A stretch of DNA of 64,000 bases from Lepas anatifera (Eukaryota; Arthropoda; Thecostraca; Lepadidae), in the NCBI GenBank assembly GCA_034440635.1, contig JAOTON010001027.1:3064001-3128000 (forward strand), in the 5' to 3' direction. Every line of letters starts with the position of its first letter. Within the stretch, counting starts at the first letter, position 1. Both the position numbers and the translations under genes were made by a program. The notes under the pieces were generated by a model, which was not told the DNA's origin, ran no database searches, and saw only the letters and a list, made by a program, of their open reading frames with translations. Positions 24,528 through 36,740 of the stretch are shown one piece after another.

Positions 24528-25093
24528 GGGATGCGGACCAAAGTACGTAAGGAAGAAGTTCGTATGCCTAAAGTACGTACGCAAAAGTACGTATGGCTAA
24601 AGTACGTATAGATAAAGTACGTACGTGTATAATAATCGTAATGGAAAAAGTTCGTATGGAAAAAGTTCGTACGGGTTAAAGTACGTAGGGGTAAAATGTT
24701 CGTAATGTAAAAAGTTCGTATAGAAAAGTTCGTACGGGTTAAAGTACGTAGGGGTAAAATGTTCGTAATGTAAAAAGTTCGTATGGAAAAAGTTCGTGTG
24801 GGTTAAAGTACGTAGGGGTAAAATGTTCGTAATGGAAAAAGTTCGTATGGAAAAAGTTCGTACGGGCTAAAGTACGTAGGGGTAAAATTTTCGTAATGTA
24901 AAAAATTCGTATAGAAAAAGTTCGTACGAGTTAAAGTACGTAGGGGTAACATGTTCGTAATGTAAAAAGTTCGTACGGGATGAAGTACGTAGAAGCAAAA
25001 TGTTCGTAGGGATAAAATGTCTCGTAATGACACAAATTCGTATGATTAAACATCCTAGAGGTAAAATATTCGTCATGAAAAATTGTATGGAAA
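24528..25093 (+). repeat. Left subterminal array of GTACGTA/GTTCGTA motifs (64-bp minisatellite)
   Basis: Starts with irregular motifs (AAAGTACGTACGCAAAAG, AAAGTACGTATGGCT) and becomes a regular array with unit starts AAAGTACGTAGGGGTAAAAT at 24678, 24741, 24805, 24869 and 24933, a period of 63-64 bp. Each unit has the palindromic TACGTA plus two or three TTCGTA motifs. It decays by about 25093. Confidence 0.9.
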
Positions 25094-25179
25094 ATTACAC
25101 GGCATCAAGTACAGAGGTCATCAATCACCTGCCCGTATCTCGCCGGACTTTCAAATAGTTTGCGCGCAGTGGCGGATAT

Positions 25180-25550
25180 CTATGACCACTGACCAGGGGC
25201 GTCGCCACCGGGGGTCCTGGTGGACCGGGCCCTCCCGCTCTCGGAAAGTGGCGGGGCGGGGCCACCCCCCGCTTTTGGATGGAAATACTATTGAAAATGC
25301 CACGTTTGAGTGGACATAGGGCTTCATCACGAGCCCCAGACCCCCCCACCCCCTAGCGCCGGCCCTCCCACTCGAAAATCTGTGGCGACACCCCTGTCTA
25401 TGAACACATTTCAGGGGATCTTGAGGGCTTGAGCCGCCCCCCACAATTACCTGACTTGAACATATCCCAGCCTATGCATTTATTATGTGGTCCAGGGCCT
25501 ATCGGGGGGGAGTTTGAGCCCCTTAGCCCTTTGGATCCGCCGCTGCTTAC
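25180..25550. repeat. Degenerate G/C-rich MITE-like segments
   Basis: Two adjacent blocks have hAT-MITE-like character: 25190-25400 (AGGGGCGTCGCCACCGGGGG near the left, TGTGGCGACACCCCTGTC at the right, an inverted pair) and 25430-25545 (ending TTGGATCCGCCGCTGC, an inverted GGCGGATCC end). Target duplications were not established. Confidence 0.5.
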
Positions 25551-25850
25551 GCACCGATTTCCGCGGAAACCAGCGCGGGCGTAATAAAAGTCCGGGCGTC
25601 GCACGAATTTGAGGGCTGGTGCTGGTGATGAAACTCCATGACGACTTAGCTTTTTTTTAAGGTCAAGTCCGGAGAAGAGAGTCTGGTCTGCGCTGAGTTT
25701 TTTTTTTGCTATTAAGGGTTTGTTGATTCCCTGCGCCCTCCCCGAAAAGAATAGTGAAACTAGTAACATTCGGAGAGGGCACAGGTACTACACATTATGG
25801 TGTAGCATACATACATACACACAGATGCATTCACCACAATTCAAGTGTCA

Positions 25851-26126
<276 letters not shown>

Positions 26127-26212
26127 TGGTACCCCACTCCCATTATCAGCATCGGTCATCGAGGCTCATTATCAATACTTTTATATTTGCAAAAGAAGAT
26201 TTCCCTGATATG

Positions 26213-29045
26213 TTATTTAAGCACATGTTTGTTTAATGGAACTTCGATTATGTTTTTGAAGTTCGGACATATAGTTTTATTCCAAATTTCAGGTGCAGAG
26301 CATGAAAGAGCAAACTTCCTATAATTTTTTGTAGCCAGAGGTATTTCAAAATGTTGAATCAGTCTCGTATTATTTGTTCTGTATATCTGAAAAAGAGATG
26401 ATATCACATATGGCATTGTACTATCTAATACTTTAGACAATATGATAAGTTTTTGCTCTGAGACTAAATCTGGGAATTTAAGTATTTTTAATTTTAGAAA
26501 CAGTTCATTAGTGTGGTAATAGAAGGGTCTTTGGTCAATGATTCGAATAGCACGTTTCTGTAATTTGATAATTTTATCAAGAGCCGATTCGTAATTACTA
26601 CCCCAAACCAATGCACAATAATTTAGATGGGGCAATATAAAGGCGTTATACAAATGAGTAAGTTCTTGTGATGATAAGAAATACTTGGCTCTGCTCATGA
26701 TTCCTAAATTTATACTGATTACTGATGATACATGATGAATATGCGAATTCCACTTAAGTTTTTCGTCGATATAAATTCCAAGATACCGTACAGTTTCTTC
26801 ACGTTTAAGCTGCCTACCATTTAGCCTTACATCAAGATTTCTAATGTTAGCGCCGGAATAAAGCTGATAATGAGATTTTAAGGCATTGAGAGACAAACGA
26901 TTTGACTGAAACCATTTTGACACTTTTGGAAGAACTTTATCGACTTTTGTCTGAAGACTTCTCACATCATCTCCCGAAATTATAATAGCGGTATCATCCG
27001 CAAATAAGTAAAATTTAGCTTCAGTAGAGACTCGATACGGATCATTAATATATATAATAAACAATAGCGGTCCCAGTATTGAGCCCCGAGGCGCGCACGT
27101 CATTATTTGTTTTGCATGGGAGACAATCCCCTTAATTTTAGTCCTCTGAAATCTGTTGGCTAGATATGAAGAAATAATGCTAAACAATTTACCCTTAATG
27201 CCAATGTGATTTAACTTTTGTAACAGTATACCTAAACTAACCGTATCGAACGCTTTTTTCAAGTCTAAGTAAATTCTGCATGATATAATGCCCTTTTCTA
27301 GAGATTTTGTTACGCTGTAGAAGAGATGTACCAGAGGCATGTAAGTTCTATGCTTTTTCTAAAGCCGAACTGTAATGGGTATAAAATGTTATTTTCGCTC
27401 AAATAATCAGAAATATATTGGTATATTGAACGTTCCAAGATTTTTGAGAAGATAGGTAATAATGTAATTGGTCTATAATTCGTAAACCTATCTTTTTCAC
27501 CAGATTTAAAAATAGGGACCACTAGTGCTATTTTTAACATCTTTGGAAATATACATTTCTTTAGACATAGGTTGAAAAAATTAAGTCAAGTTCCAAAGAC
27601 AACTTTTATATGTACGATGCAAAATTTTCGTGCTAATTCCATCAATGCCACCGCCCACTTGTTTTAGAGATTTGATATTTTCTATCTGTTGTTGGTTTGT
27701 TGAAAGTAAAGGCGTAAATGGTGGTTGTGAGTAATCTCCGAGATATTTTACTGGGTTTATGTTCGAAATAGGAATGGCTTTTTCCGGTTTTGATCCAATT
27801 GTAGCAAAAAAAAGATATTAAATCCGTTTGCATATCATCCTCTTTGTGCTCTCCAGCAATATCATCAAAGAACACAGAGGGATATGATGTACTTTTCATA
27901 TTGTTCCGATTCATAATTTCATCCAAAAGTTTCCACGTTTGTTTTCCATCCCCCTTATGATTTTGGAACGCAGATATGTAGTACTTCGTCTTACTTTCCT
28001 TAATGATTTTAGTCAGGTAGTTTCTATATAATTTATATCTATTTTCATGTTACCTCAGCACAGGATCATTTTCACTTTGTTTTCTTTCGATTTTTGTGTG
28101 AAATATACCTATGATATAGCTTGTTCTTATAATTTATAGAAGCTAGTATACCTGGAGAAATCCATGGCTTAATTGGAGTTTTCCTTCTACATGGTTTAAA
28201 TGTTTTCGAAAAATTATCAATTCCAGATTTATAAGTATTTATAAGAATTTCACAAGCCTCATCAGGATCATTGATGCGTCGAAAATTTTCCAGTTCCGAA
28301 ACAATATAATCATTTAATTCCTTTTCTTTGGACCAATCCATAGTCTTTATGATAACTGCCGCTCTTGTTTTAACTAATTTTGTTTCTAGAGTTACATATA
28401 TAGGTAAGTGATCAGATATGTCAGTTACAATTACACCCGAATGTAAAACTTGATCTAGGTTACTGACAAAAAAAGTTATCCAGTGAGGTATTAGCATTCA
28501 ATGAAAATCTAGTCGCTCTTGAGATCATAGGCAAAAGGTTATATGATAGCATCAAATTTAGGAACTTATGTGCATTTTTGTCACATTTAGTCTTTAATAA
28601 GTCATAATTGAAGTCCCCTGCCAATACATGGTCAAATTTACACGGATTTATGGAGTCCAAAAGGTTTTCGAGGTGTTCCAAAAAGCTTTTGCTATCCTGG
28701 TTTGGAGGTTTATAAACCTCGCCTACCACGAAATGTTTCACATATTTATTTCCTATGTTCTCTACTTCTACAAAAGTGGACTCTATTTGTTCTATTTCGA
28801 TGATCTGTTCCTCTCCTAGAAGTGTATTTTTTATTAACATATATTGCTGTTCCTACCCCATGATTATTTTCCCGACTTGATGAGTATAGTTCATATTCAT
28901 TTATGTCAAAATATTTTTCAATTTATTTTTTCACCCACGTTTCCGCAATGCAAATAATAGACCAAGTTATGCCAGATTGAGATAGGTTTTGATTTCATCA
29001 AACTTGTTTTTGATTGATCTTGCGTTTATATGGATAATTTGGAAA
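26213..29045 (-). pseudogene. Decayed non-LTR retrotransposon ORF2 (endonuclease plus reverse transcriptase)
   Basis: Reading on the minus strand from about 29035, the first match is the endonuclease N-terminus FQIIHINARSIKNKFDEIK. Then come VVGEVYKPPNQD and LAGDFNYDLLK (catalytic GDFN) at 28840-28460, and TDISDHLPIYVTLE (SDH motif) near 28420. The RT region has YRPITLLPIFSKILE and QFGFRKS at 27540-27350. RT motifs YLDLKKAFDTV, GSILGPLLFIIYIND and LFADDTAI (catalytic FADD) follow at 27340-26990, then a C-terminal thumb region to 26213. Frameshifts near 28475 and 27330 and stops upstream break the frame, so it is inactive. The motifs fit the CR1/L2/Jockey assemblage; I would not go finer. It lies inside the 5.7-kb element. 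Confidence 0.85.
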
Positions 29046-29569
29046 CTACCTATTTGAGATATTTGTTTTTATCAGAGGTATATGATATTCGCATTTATTT
29101 GTTATTTCAGTAAATTGATGGTTTATATCAGAAGTATCTTCCAAAACTATACCTCTAAATGGACTTATAAATTGTTCTGAGGACATCAGCTATCTTCTAG
29201 CCCTTGGCTCGCACCTGTCTTTACATCTTTGTTTAGTATATAGCTTCTTTTTTTTTTTTTATTGTTCAGAAACATCAAAAGTGAAAAATGCAGAGCTACG
29301 GCAACTCTGAATGACCAACGCTTGATAGGGAGCAACAACGTTCCCTCGAAGATCCATACAAAAAAGAAAAGAAATCCCTACTAGATCTACCTTAAAGCCT
29401 TCTGCGGCCTCACATCTGGGGAATCCAGAACAACACCGACATCTTTGACATCTTTAATGACATTTCTAGACAAAGGTAAAGGGTGGGGCAGGCGTAGCCC
29501 CCTTTTGCAAGAGATTTCCGGCTTGGAAGCGCTCGTGGAGACGAATCGTGGGAACTGGGAGCCAGCATG

Positions 29570-29870
29570 GCTGAGCAGGGGCGGACGCAGAACAGAGTTT
29601 TGGGGGGCAAACCCATGTCTGCCTCTTTTCCTGGGGAGGGGGGGTGGGACGTGCGATTTGGGTGCTCGACAGACCTAGCAGAAGCTACCCCTCCAAGTAA
29701 ATGATCGCTCTCCTGGGGGAGCGAAGATTTTTTGCTCGACAGACCTAGTGTAAACGCCTTTTTTCAAAAATATATCCAGCCTTTGGGGGCCGAAATAGTT
29801 TGCCCCCTTCAGCGCTTTGGGGGGCATGGCCGGAATGCCTCCCCTCCCTGCGTCCGCCAATGTGGTTGAG
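29570..29870. repeat. Two G-rich MITE-like fragments
   Basis: 29573-29660 begins AGGGGCGGACGCAGAAC, a hAT-like terminus, and 29770-29862 ends CCCTGCGTCCGCCAATGTGG, its inverted counterpart. They may be the two ends of one degraded MITE (29573-29862). CTCGACAGACCTAG occurs twice inside, at about 29667 and 29734. Confidence 0.45.
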
Positions 29871-29889
29871 CAAAAGTGACAACTTCTTC

Positions 29890-30265
29890 AAAATTGAGAT
29901 ACGTACTTTTGAAATACAAACTTTGTACCCTACGTACATACATTTGCTTACGTACTTTTGCTTACGTACTTTTGGCATACGAGTTTTATACCCTACGTAC
30001 ATATGCTTACATATTTTTGCGTACGTAGTTTAGCTTATGTTATTTTGGCATACGAGTTTTATGCCCTACGTACATTTGCTTACGAACTTTTGCGTACGAA
30101 GTTTACCTATACGTACGTATAACTATATTTATCTTTTGCGTACGTATTTTTGCGTACGTACTTTCGGCATACGAGTTTTATACCCTACGCACATTTGCTT
30201 ACGAGCTTTTGCGTACGAAGTTTATCTATACGTACTTTAGCTATACGAACTTTGGTCCGTAAATC
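29890..30265 (-). repeat. Right subterminal array of TACGTA/ACGAA motifs (inverted)
   Basis: Complement of the left array: GCTTACGTACTTTTG, GGCATACGAGTTTTATACCC and CCTACGTACAT recur in irregular 60-75-bp steps. The last bases, CGAACTTTGGTCCG, mirror the left end of the element. Confidence 0.85.
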
Positions 30266-30370
30266 TTGAATCACAGTTCCAGAGGAAATATAAAAACTGA
30301 GTGTGATTGCTCCTGAAATGGCATATTTTTGTTTGCCTCAATAGCTGTTAGCCATTCTGTTCGTTTTATT

Positions 30371-30525
30371 TCAGTTCCCGCCGCCATCCTGGCGGCCGGG
30401 ACGTGTTGGTGCGACGTTCTACCGCGGCTTCCACAACTCAAGCTGCTTCTCGGCTCTTGCGGGGCCGGCTGGTACTGTTCAGCCTTCTTACTATTCTCTT
30501 CCGTTGCCTTCTGTCCCGCCGCGTG
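30371..30525 (+). CDS. Candidate exon, CpG-rich (low confidence)
   Basis: GTTTTATTTCAG is a good acceptor at 30374, followed by a CpG-rich stretch unlike its AT-rich flanks. All three frames stay open for more than 45 codons, one stopping at TGA about 30523, so the frame cannot be chosen. One option reads RRSTAASTTQAASRLLRGRL. It could be a terminal exon of a host gene, possibly the 3' part of the gene ended at 24121, but the peptide is not recognised and no donor or polyadenylation signal is clear. Confidence 0.2.
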
Positions 30526-32520
30526 AACACCATAAACAAACTCTCATGTCGTGTATTTCCCGTACTTTGTGCTTAGTGTACTGTGTGTGTAGCTAACCGT
30601 TACCGCTGTGTTTTTTTGTGCTGATTTCATCCCAATGCAGCTTAGATAGGTGGTTTCAGGAGAATTACCAGAAACTATGGCGATATAGCGAAACGGTGGA
30701 AATGGGATTGATATTTCACAGTGTCCGCTTTCCGTCACAGGATCCGGTTGTGGTAATGATGGGCGTCGGCAGAATGAGCTAATATTTTTCCCGGACTTGA
30801 AAGGTAACATCATGTCCTTTGCCGTAGCAAGCACAAGGTGATGTGTACTGCGGGTCTTATCATATCTGCAAGCTTTGCGTCCCCAGTCTGGTCTGCGTAA
30901 GACAATTTGACTTTTGGTAAACTATTTCCCACTTGTTTGGAAAGATACGTTGCTTCATTTTCATTGCAAGCAGTTGTCTTTCATGTTCTCTATCAAGGCA
31001 TAAGAGTTGCGGAGGTTTCAATAGTAGGTACTGAATCAAATTGCACATTCCATCTTGAAGCTTTGCGTGATATCTGCATATGTTCAACCCGCAATACCAC
31101 TTCATCAGGCTTTGGATTTCGGTTGCTGAGGGTCAGAGCTCTATGTGTTTACATTTTAGGACGCTTCGGTACAAAAATACTTTTCTTGTGCCAAGGAAAA
31201 GCACTAGGGTGCTCGCCAAACTATTATAAAATACAACCTCATACGAAAATACGTTTTCTTGTGCCAAGGAAAAGCACTAGGGCGCTCGCCAAACTATTAT
31301 AAAATACATTAACTTCATATATTGATAACCCTAAAATTTAGATTGTCACGTCAATTTTCTTTCACAATAACCAGACGAACAGTTCGTCTCAGTGTCTGCT
31401 GTTGTGTGCGCTGTGCCGTAAGACCTCACAGAACCGTGCTTTTAACACAGAACCGTGCCTTTAATGCACGGACGCCCTCGCCGTACTTCTGCACTGAGGT
31501 CTATCACTGCTCCCATCGGCTGCAGTACTGTCGCCGTCGCTTGTTCACAGTCCGAGTCCAACTTTGTAAATAGAGTAGTACTCAGCTGGTCGAAGCGTGA
31601 AATTCCGAAGCCGAAATCACGAGGCATTCTTGGTCTCGTTAAAGTCGGACCCAGTAGATACATGCTTAGTGTTATGCTTCCGTCTAAAAGTAGTTTGATT
31701 GGAAATTGAATATGCAATGTGTTTAAATAATTTGGTGTAATTGACTAGAGGAGGCGGTGGTGTGCATGATTATTGGAGCAACACTCCTTGCCAGTGGTTT
31801 GTGTAAAATTGGTTTCTGCTTCTTTGTCTGCTTTGTGGTAGCTTTCTGTCTGGTTGATTGCTCCTTAAACATGGTGGGGATCTCATCGTAAGTATAGATA
31901 GCCGACATTAACATGGATGGAAGGTGCGCTGTTGAACTGTGTAGAACTGTGTCCCCAGGTCATCAGCGGCTGCACGTCGCACTGGAGCAGTTTGGTCGAG
32001 ATCACGGATCTTTTAGTTTGACGGCGGTGCTGAAACCTGCCTGAAGAGCAATGGTTGTAGTGTTTGCTCCCCGTGCGTGTACAAAGTGGATGGTCGCCTC
32101 TGGCTTCTGTGACTTGCTATAGGACGAACCATAGTGTCGTTCAATTACACTGAGCTTCAAAAATAAAATTTCTAATTGGCTTGGAGTGATGGCTTTGTGA
32201 ACGTGAACGACACCGGCCAGCCCGCGGGCTGAGACCATCACGCAGCAAGTTATGTTTGGATGATCCGTGCTGGACGCTGAAAAACCAGAGGAAGAACTGT
32301 CCGGCCGGGGGCGCAAACTATCCTGCGGGATAGCCCTTCACCTGGACGACGTTTGGACACTTCTGCAGTCACCTGAAGGGTGTTGCTTTTCACCTCACGA
32401 TCATGTCCAGGTAACGGCCTACGCGCCGGCTGGGCCACGTGCTGTGTAGGTTCACTAGTGGAACCATTCGGGTAGTGTAACCATTCGGGTCGGTCCGGTT
32501 CAACGGAGTGTCGCAGGAAC
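30526..32520. other. No gene seen; contains a local tandem duplication
   Basis: About 2 kb without a supported gene. Apart from the 72-bp duplication listed separately, a small tandem ACAGAACCGTGC(T/C)TTTAA duplication lies at 31429-31462. A minus-strand frame at 32002-32316 faintly resembles a transposase but is not supported. Confidence 0.3.
31174..31307 (+). repeat. Tandem duplication, ~72-bp unit
   Basis: Unit 31174-31234 and unit 31246-31307 share TTTTCTTGTGCCAAGG, AAAAGCACTAGGG and GCTCGCCAAACTATTATAAA with few mismatches. A short spacer differs. Confidence 0.95.
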
Positions 32521-33114
32521 CAGAGGCGGATCCAGGATTGCCGATCGGGGGCCACCATCCGGGCCAAGAGGGTGGCAAAACCTACTGAGTGGGCGACAAA
32601 TCTTATCGCGAGGGCGCAAATAATCGTATACTGGGGCGGGGGGATGGGAAGCAACATTTCAGAGAGCGGTGCCGTCGACCTCCTAAGGGCCGATGGCGCC
32701 CGAATTAAGCTTACGAATGCATCCATCCACTTAACCGACCAAACCACTCAACGAAAAGATTGAGCCGACTGCGAACACCTATGCATTGGCTCACTTAAGC
32801 CCATCAAGGTTAAAATTTGGGCATCCCAGACCGGGAAATCATCACGAAAACGGTCCCGAAGACAGCCACCTCCGGTGCCGAGAGGGGACCAGGTGGGACC
32901 TGGAAGGCGGGGACGGCGCGGGTCTTTGCCACCAATCGACTCGCCGGATTTTCCTCCGGCAATTGGGGCGTCTGTAACGAGGCACCCCACCCCCACCCCC
33001 CCCATATGAATATCCTTATTCGACGGCCGGAATTATCATCACATTCTAAGGGGGCGCCATGACCATTTCATGAGGCGATGGGGGACAAGTGCCCCTCCCC
33101 TGAATCTGCCTATG
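32521..33114 (+). mobile_element. hAT-like MITE family 1 copy with extra internal sequence
   Basis: Starts CAGAGGCGGATCCAGGATTG and ends AATCTGCCTATG. The left 190 bp and the right 70 bp (GGGGGCGCCATGACCATTTC) match family 1, but about 330 bp in between (roughly 32710-33040) do not, suggesting a later insertion or a longer subfamily. Flanking octamers do not match. Confidence 0.55.
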
Positions 33115-33284
33115 AAGGGTACAGCTGACGACGGTAAAGGTCAGGAAAGGGATTTTTCGCGGTCTGCCGATCCTCGAAGTATTTGTCTCACAAATAAAGC
33201 AGTGTCTTCAAAACAAAGGCAGCTGGAAGAAGACAAAAAAGAGGGAACTGCTGTCAAACATGAGAAATACCGGGGATGCAATTT

Positions 33285-33700
33285 TAACCCTTGATCTGGG
33301 GCCCCTGAGCAGAGCTGGGCCCCCAAGCTAATTTGAGGCCCCTGTGCTGATCTGGGAGCCTCCTGCACGGTTATGTGGCGCTATGAGCTGAGTTGGAAGG
33401 CCGTGAGCTTATTAATGGACTCCTTCAGCTGACCCCTTCAGACCCCGTATAAGCCAACCTGGGCCCTTCTAACCTAAGCTGGGGCCCTAAGCTAATCTGG
33501 CCTCCTGTGCTAATCTGGGACCAGTGTGCTGAGCTTCTGGGGGCCCTGTGCTTATGTGGGGTCCCTTAATAAACTGGTATCAGGGCCCATGAGCTGGTCT
33601 GGGCATCATGAGCTGGTCTGGGCCCCCTGAGCTGACTTGGGTTCCTGAGCCTTGGTCAGGGCGCTTGGGGCCTCTAAGATGATGTGGCGGCCCCTGAGCG
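33285..33700 (+). repeat. Degenerate minisatellite, CTGAGCTGATCTGGGGCCC-like
   Basis: About fifteen irregular units of 20-30 bp, for example GATCTGGGGCCCCTGAGC, AAGCTAATTTGAGGCCCCTG, GAGCTGGTCTGGGCCCCCTG and GAGCTGACTTGGG. GGGCCC, AGCTGA and TCTGGG are the constant pieces. A weaker outlier lies at 34240-34320. No coding frame is conserved. Confidence 0.85.
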
Positions 33701-34458
33701 GCATAGGCGTAGGAACAGGGGAGGGGGAGGGCAGGAGAGCCACTGACCTCCCGCTTTTCTGTGGTGGGCTCCCAGTCCCACAACGGATATAAAATTATCA
33801 GCAAGTGCAATATACAACAAGAAACCCAAGCGAGCCGCTAGCTTGTAAGGGAAGTTCTAGTTCCGTAGTATGCCCTCTGCAAGCCCCTGGACGAGGAGCA
33901 CTTCGTGAAAAAGGTCAAGGCACCACTACTCAAGTGCTGCCAGTGGGCCCCGAAAATTGGACCGAGTCAAACCCCAGCCCACACCACTCGTGGCACAGCA
34001 CAAATTCGGACCGCATCTCGCACCAGACGCTGAGCAACAGCCGCCCCTCCGACATCGACAGGCATGAAAAGACTTCCACTACGAAGTGGACAAAAAGCAC
34101 CACGGAGTTATTCAATGAAAGGAAACAGCGACAAAGAACGTACAAAAAGCAATGGATGGAAATACCTAGTGTAGGTCCGTATGTGCCTTACTGATAAGTA
34201 AGCAAATGAGGGGTTTTAAAACTGCTCATAATATGGGCCTCCTGGAGCAGGGCCCTTCTTAAGTTGCCCCCTCCACATTTATCAGATTTATCAAACTGTT
34301 CCTACGCCCCTGAGCCGACCTACCCTAGTGCAGCGGTGCGACTCGTCATTTCAATCAAGTTGTCATTCAAATGGGCGACCACGTTTCTTTCTATTATGGG
34401 ACGACCAAGAACTTTTTACCATGGAACGACTGCTTTCTGGTCGCTTCATTTTGCAGTG
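33701..34458. other. No feature recognised
   Basis: No gene or element boundary was identified. A short lysine-rich frame at 33980-34190 has no recognised motif. Confidence 0.3.
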
Positions 34459-34722
34459 CATAGACGTATCCAGCATTACCGGTCGGGGGGGGCTGCCATC
34501 TGGACTAGGGGCGTCACTTTTGGACAGCAAAACCTATCAGGTCGGCGCCAAATCCTATCGTGGGGGCACCGATACTCGCATTATGAGGGATTGGGAAGCG
34601 AAATTTCAGCGGGGTGCGTCATCGACATTTCAGGGAGCGCTGTGACCATTTAAAGGGGTACCGAAAATGAATCTAGGGGTTGGGCATTGGCAAGTGCCCT
34701 GGATCTGCTCGATCCGCGCATG
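34459..34722 (+). mobile_element. hAT-like MITE, family 1
   Basis: Begins CATAGACGTATCCAGCATTA and ends TCGATCCGCGCATG. The interior follows family 1: GTCACTTTTGGACAGCAAAA, GGCGCCAAATCCTATC and GTGACCATTTAAAGGGG. Flanking octamers TTGCAGTG and TCTCAGAG agree at five of eight positions. Confidence 0.65.
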
Positions 34723-34789
34723 TCTCAGAGCAAATGAACTGACTTATTTATTAAGGCTAAATTTTCCCTACGCGTGCAGAAATGTTCGT

Positions 34790-34940
34790 ACCCGATTAGC
34801 TCAATCAGGATGGCGCATGAGCTTGAATTTGATGGATACCGTGTTCGAACCCTGGTGGCCCAGATTTTCGTTTTTCATCGGTGCTGCTTTACCGTGTTTT
34901 TTGGCAGCTTTTATCAGCGTTGGTAATAGCACACATAGGT
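34790..34940 (+). repeat. tRNA-like SINE
   Basis: TTAGCTCAATCAGGATGGCG is A-box-like and GTGTTCGAACCC is a very good B box, about 50 bp apart. An unrelated ~85-bp body follows. The stems do not support an intact tRNA. Confidence 0.5.
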
Positions 34941-35469
34941 AAGTGGGTAATGCTCAATAATCCACTTTGATAATTTTAAAATAAGCGCCGGGATAGGGGG
35001 ACAGGGGCTTACCCCCTCCCCCACTTTTTGGCCCAAAATTTCCTGATCTCAAGAAATATAGTAGAAAATCGAACATTTCAATAACCAGATGGGTGGAGGC
35101 CCTGAGGAGCCAAAATTTGAATTTTTTTGTTCCTAACTTGGAAATTGTCTTGTCAGCATTAGGTTGAAGTTTGGCTGGCCCCATCACTTTTTTGCCGGTG
35201 GCGACGCTTATCAATTCAAAGATATGGTTGCCAAGTTGTTTTATATTGATGCATTTGCATTGTGTGCGGATTTAGTAGAAATCTTCATAAGATGCAGTTA
35301 GTGACGTTTGTCACATTTTGATACCGAACAAATTCGGTATTATTCATTTGGTTGGCGATAGCTTTTTCCTCCCACGTGGGAGAAAGTGGTTTCAGATCTT
35401 CTGATTGCCCAAGATTGCTCCCAGCTATGGTGGCCACTTTTTCGTACCTTGTATTCGGGCTACCCGATC

Positions 35470-35620
35470 CAGTAGCGGATCCAAGGGGAGCTAGGAGGGC
35501 TCAAGCCCCCCTGAAATATCCGAGCCCCTATAGTATAGGCGAGAATCTATACCCAAGGTACTGGCGGGCGAGGCTCGAGCCCCCTAGCCCCTCTGAAAGG
35601 AATTCCTGGGTCCGCCACTG
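35470..35620. mobile_element. 151-bp hAT MITE with perfect 8-bp target-site duplication
   Basis: Termini CAGTAGCGGATCC and, reversed, CAGTGGCGGACCC form short terminal inverted repeats, and AGCCCCC-rich blocks mirror each other inside. ACCCGATC is duplicated exactly at 35462-35469 and 35621-35628. An 8-bp duplication with a CAGNGGCGGA terminus is diagnostic for the hAT superfamily. Confidence 0.92.
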
Positions 35621-36740
35621 ACCCGATCCCCATTCAATCGGATGTGGGGAGAGAGCACTTAAGCCAGAACCGCAATCTTCAACAGCTTGACCTATTAGGA
35701 AAGCGCCGAAGACCATTTTAAAACCCATGGACGGCAGTGGAAAGACTGAATGACATTTCATTTGAGCGCCGGTATGACCATAAGTGAAGTTCGGTAGAGA
35801 ATTCGTGGGTGTGTGATTATGCTTCCCTTGTCCTGTGGATCAGTCTGTGTCACGACTTGAATATGATACCATTATCGACTAGAGGTCCCGATCAATAGTC
35901 TCACTGCTCTTTCATTATATATCTGAAGGAAAAGTGGAGGACTTGGGTGCCTCTAAATATCTGGAGACTTATAGGCTATCTGGAGGACTCCAATAACTAA
36001 TCTGGTAGCAGTACGAGCAGCGGTTGACGACGAGGCGGCAAAATTGAATGGAGATTGTTGTTGTTACGGTTATTGTCAAGGCCCTAAAAGATAGTTAATG
36101 TGGTGTGTTGGTGTGGGAAGAGGAGGAAGGAGCCCGCAACTGTTTATATTGGGGAGTGAGACAGATAATATATCGGTGAGTACTTGTTTTGCTTGAAAGA
36201 GGTTTATTTTGTTGTATGCAAGGTGGTATCCTCATTCCAGGGTTAAAACCCTGATCCTCAGCTGCAAAGCAAACAGTTTTGTGCTGGGTTAGTGTGGGAT
36301 AATGTACACAAGATTCAAAAGTCAGTCACAGTTCCTATAGTGCATCTGGATAATAAGATAACACTGTTGTAAATCCAGGTTGAATATATGTGTATCATTG
36401 TATGCAAGATAGGTACCATTAAAAGTCCTTGACAAAAGAGCTAATGCTAGAGAGCTAGAACTAGTGCCCACTCTCCTCCTTTAAGGGTGGCGTGTCACCA
36501 GCACTAGGTAGGTTTTATATACTAATTCACTATGATGAAAATAATGCAATTTATGTGCTTATTTTCAGCCCTTTGGTTGATTGGTTGAGACAGCCTTGTA
36601 CTCTTGGAAACTGGACTACATGCACAGATAATATTCAAACCTATATCAATAGCTACTGCAAGTTTATAGCAAGATACTGATTCATGTACCTTGGAGGTAG
36701 GTCCTGTGGATGTGTAGATTTTTAAGATAAACACATTGGT
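35621..36740. other. No gene recognised
   Basis: AT-rich sequence with no supported exon. A short patch at 35960-36010 repeats CTGGAG(GA)ACT. Confidence 0.3.

Noticed and set aside
24528..25093. CRISPR array
   Set aside because: The 64-bp array has no spacers of independent sequence and the genome is eukaryotic; it is a transposon-end minisatellite.
32002..32316. Minus-strand 104-residue frame with CVMVSARGLAGVVHVHK
   Set aside because: It faintly resembles part of a Tc1-like transposase (VMVWG..SA.G), but no catalytic residues or terminal repeats support it; too weak to call.
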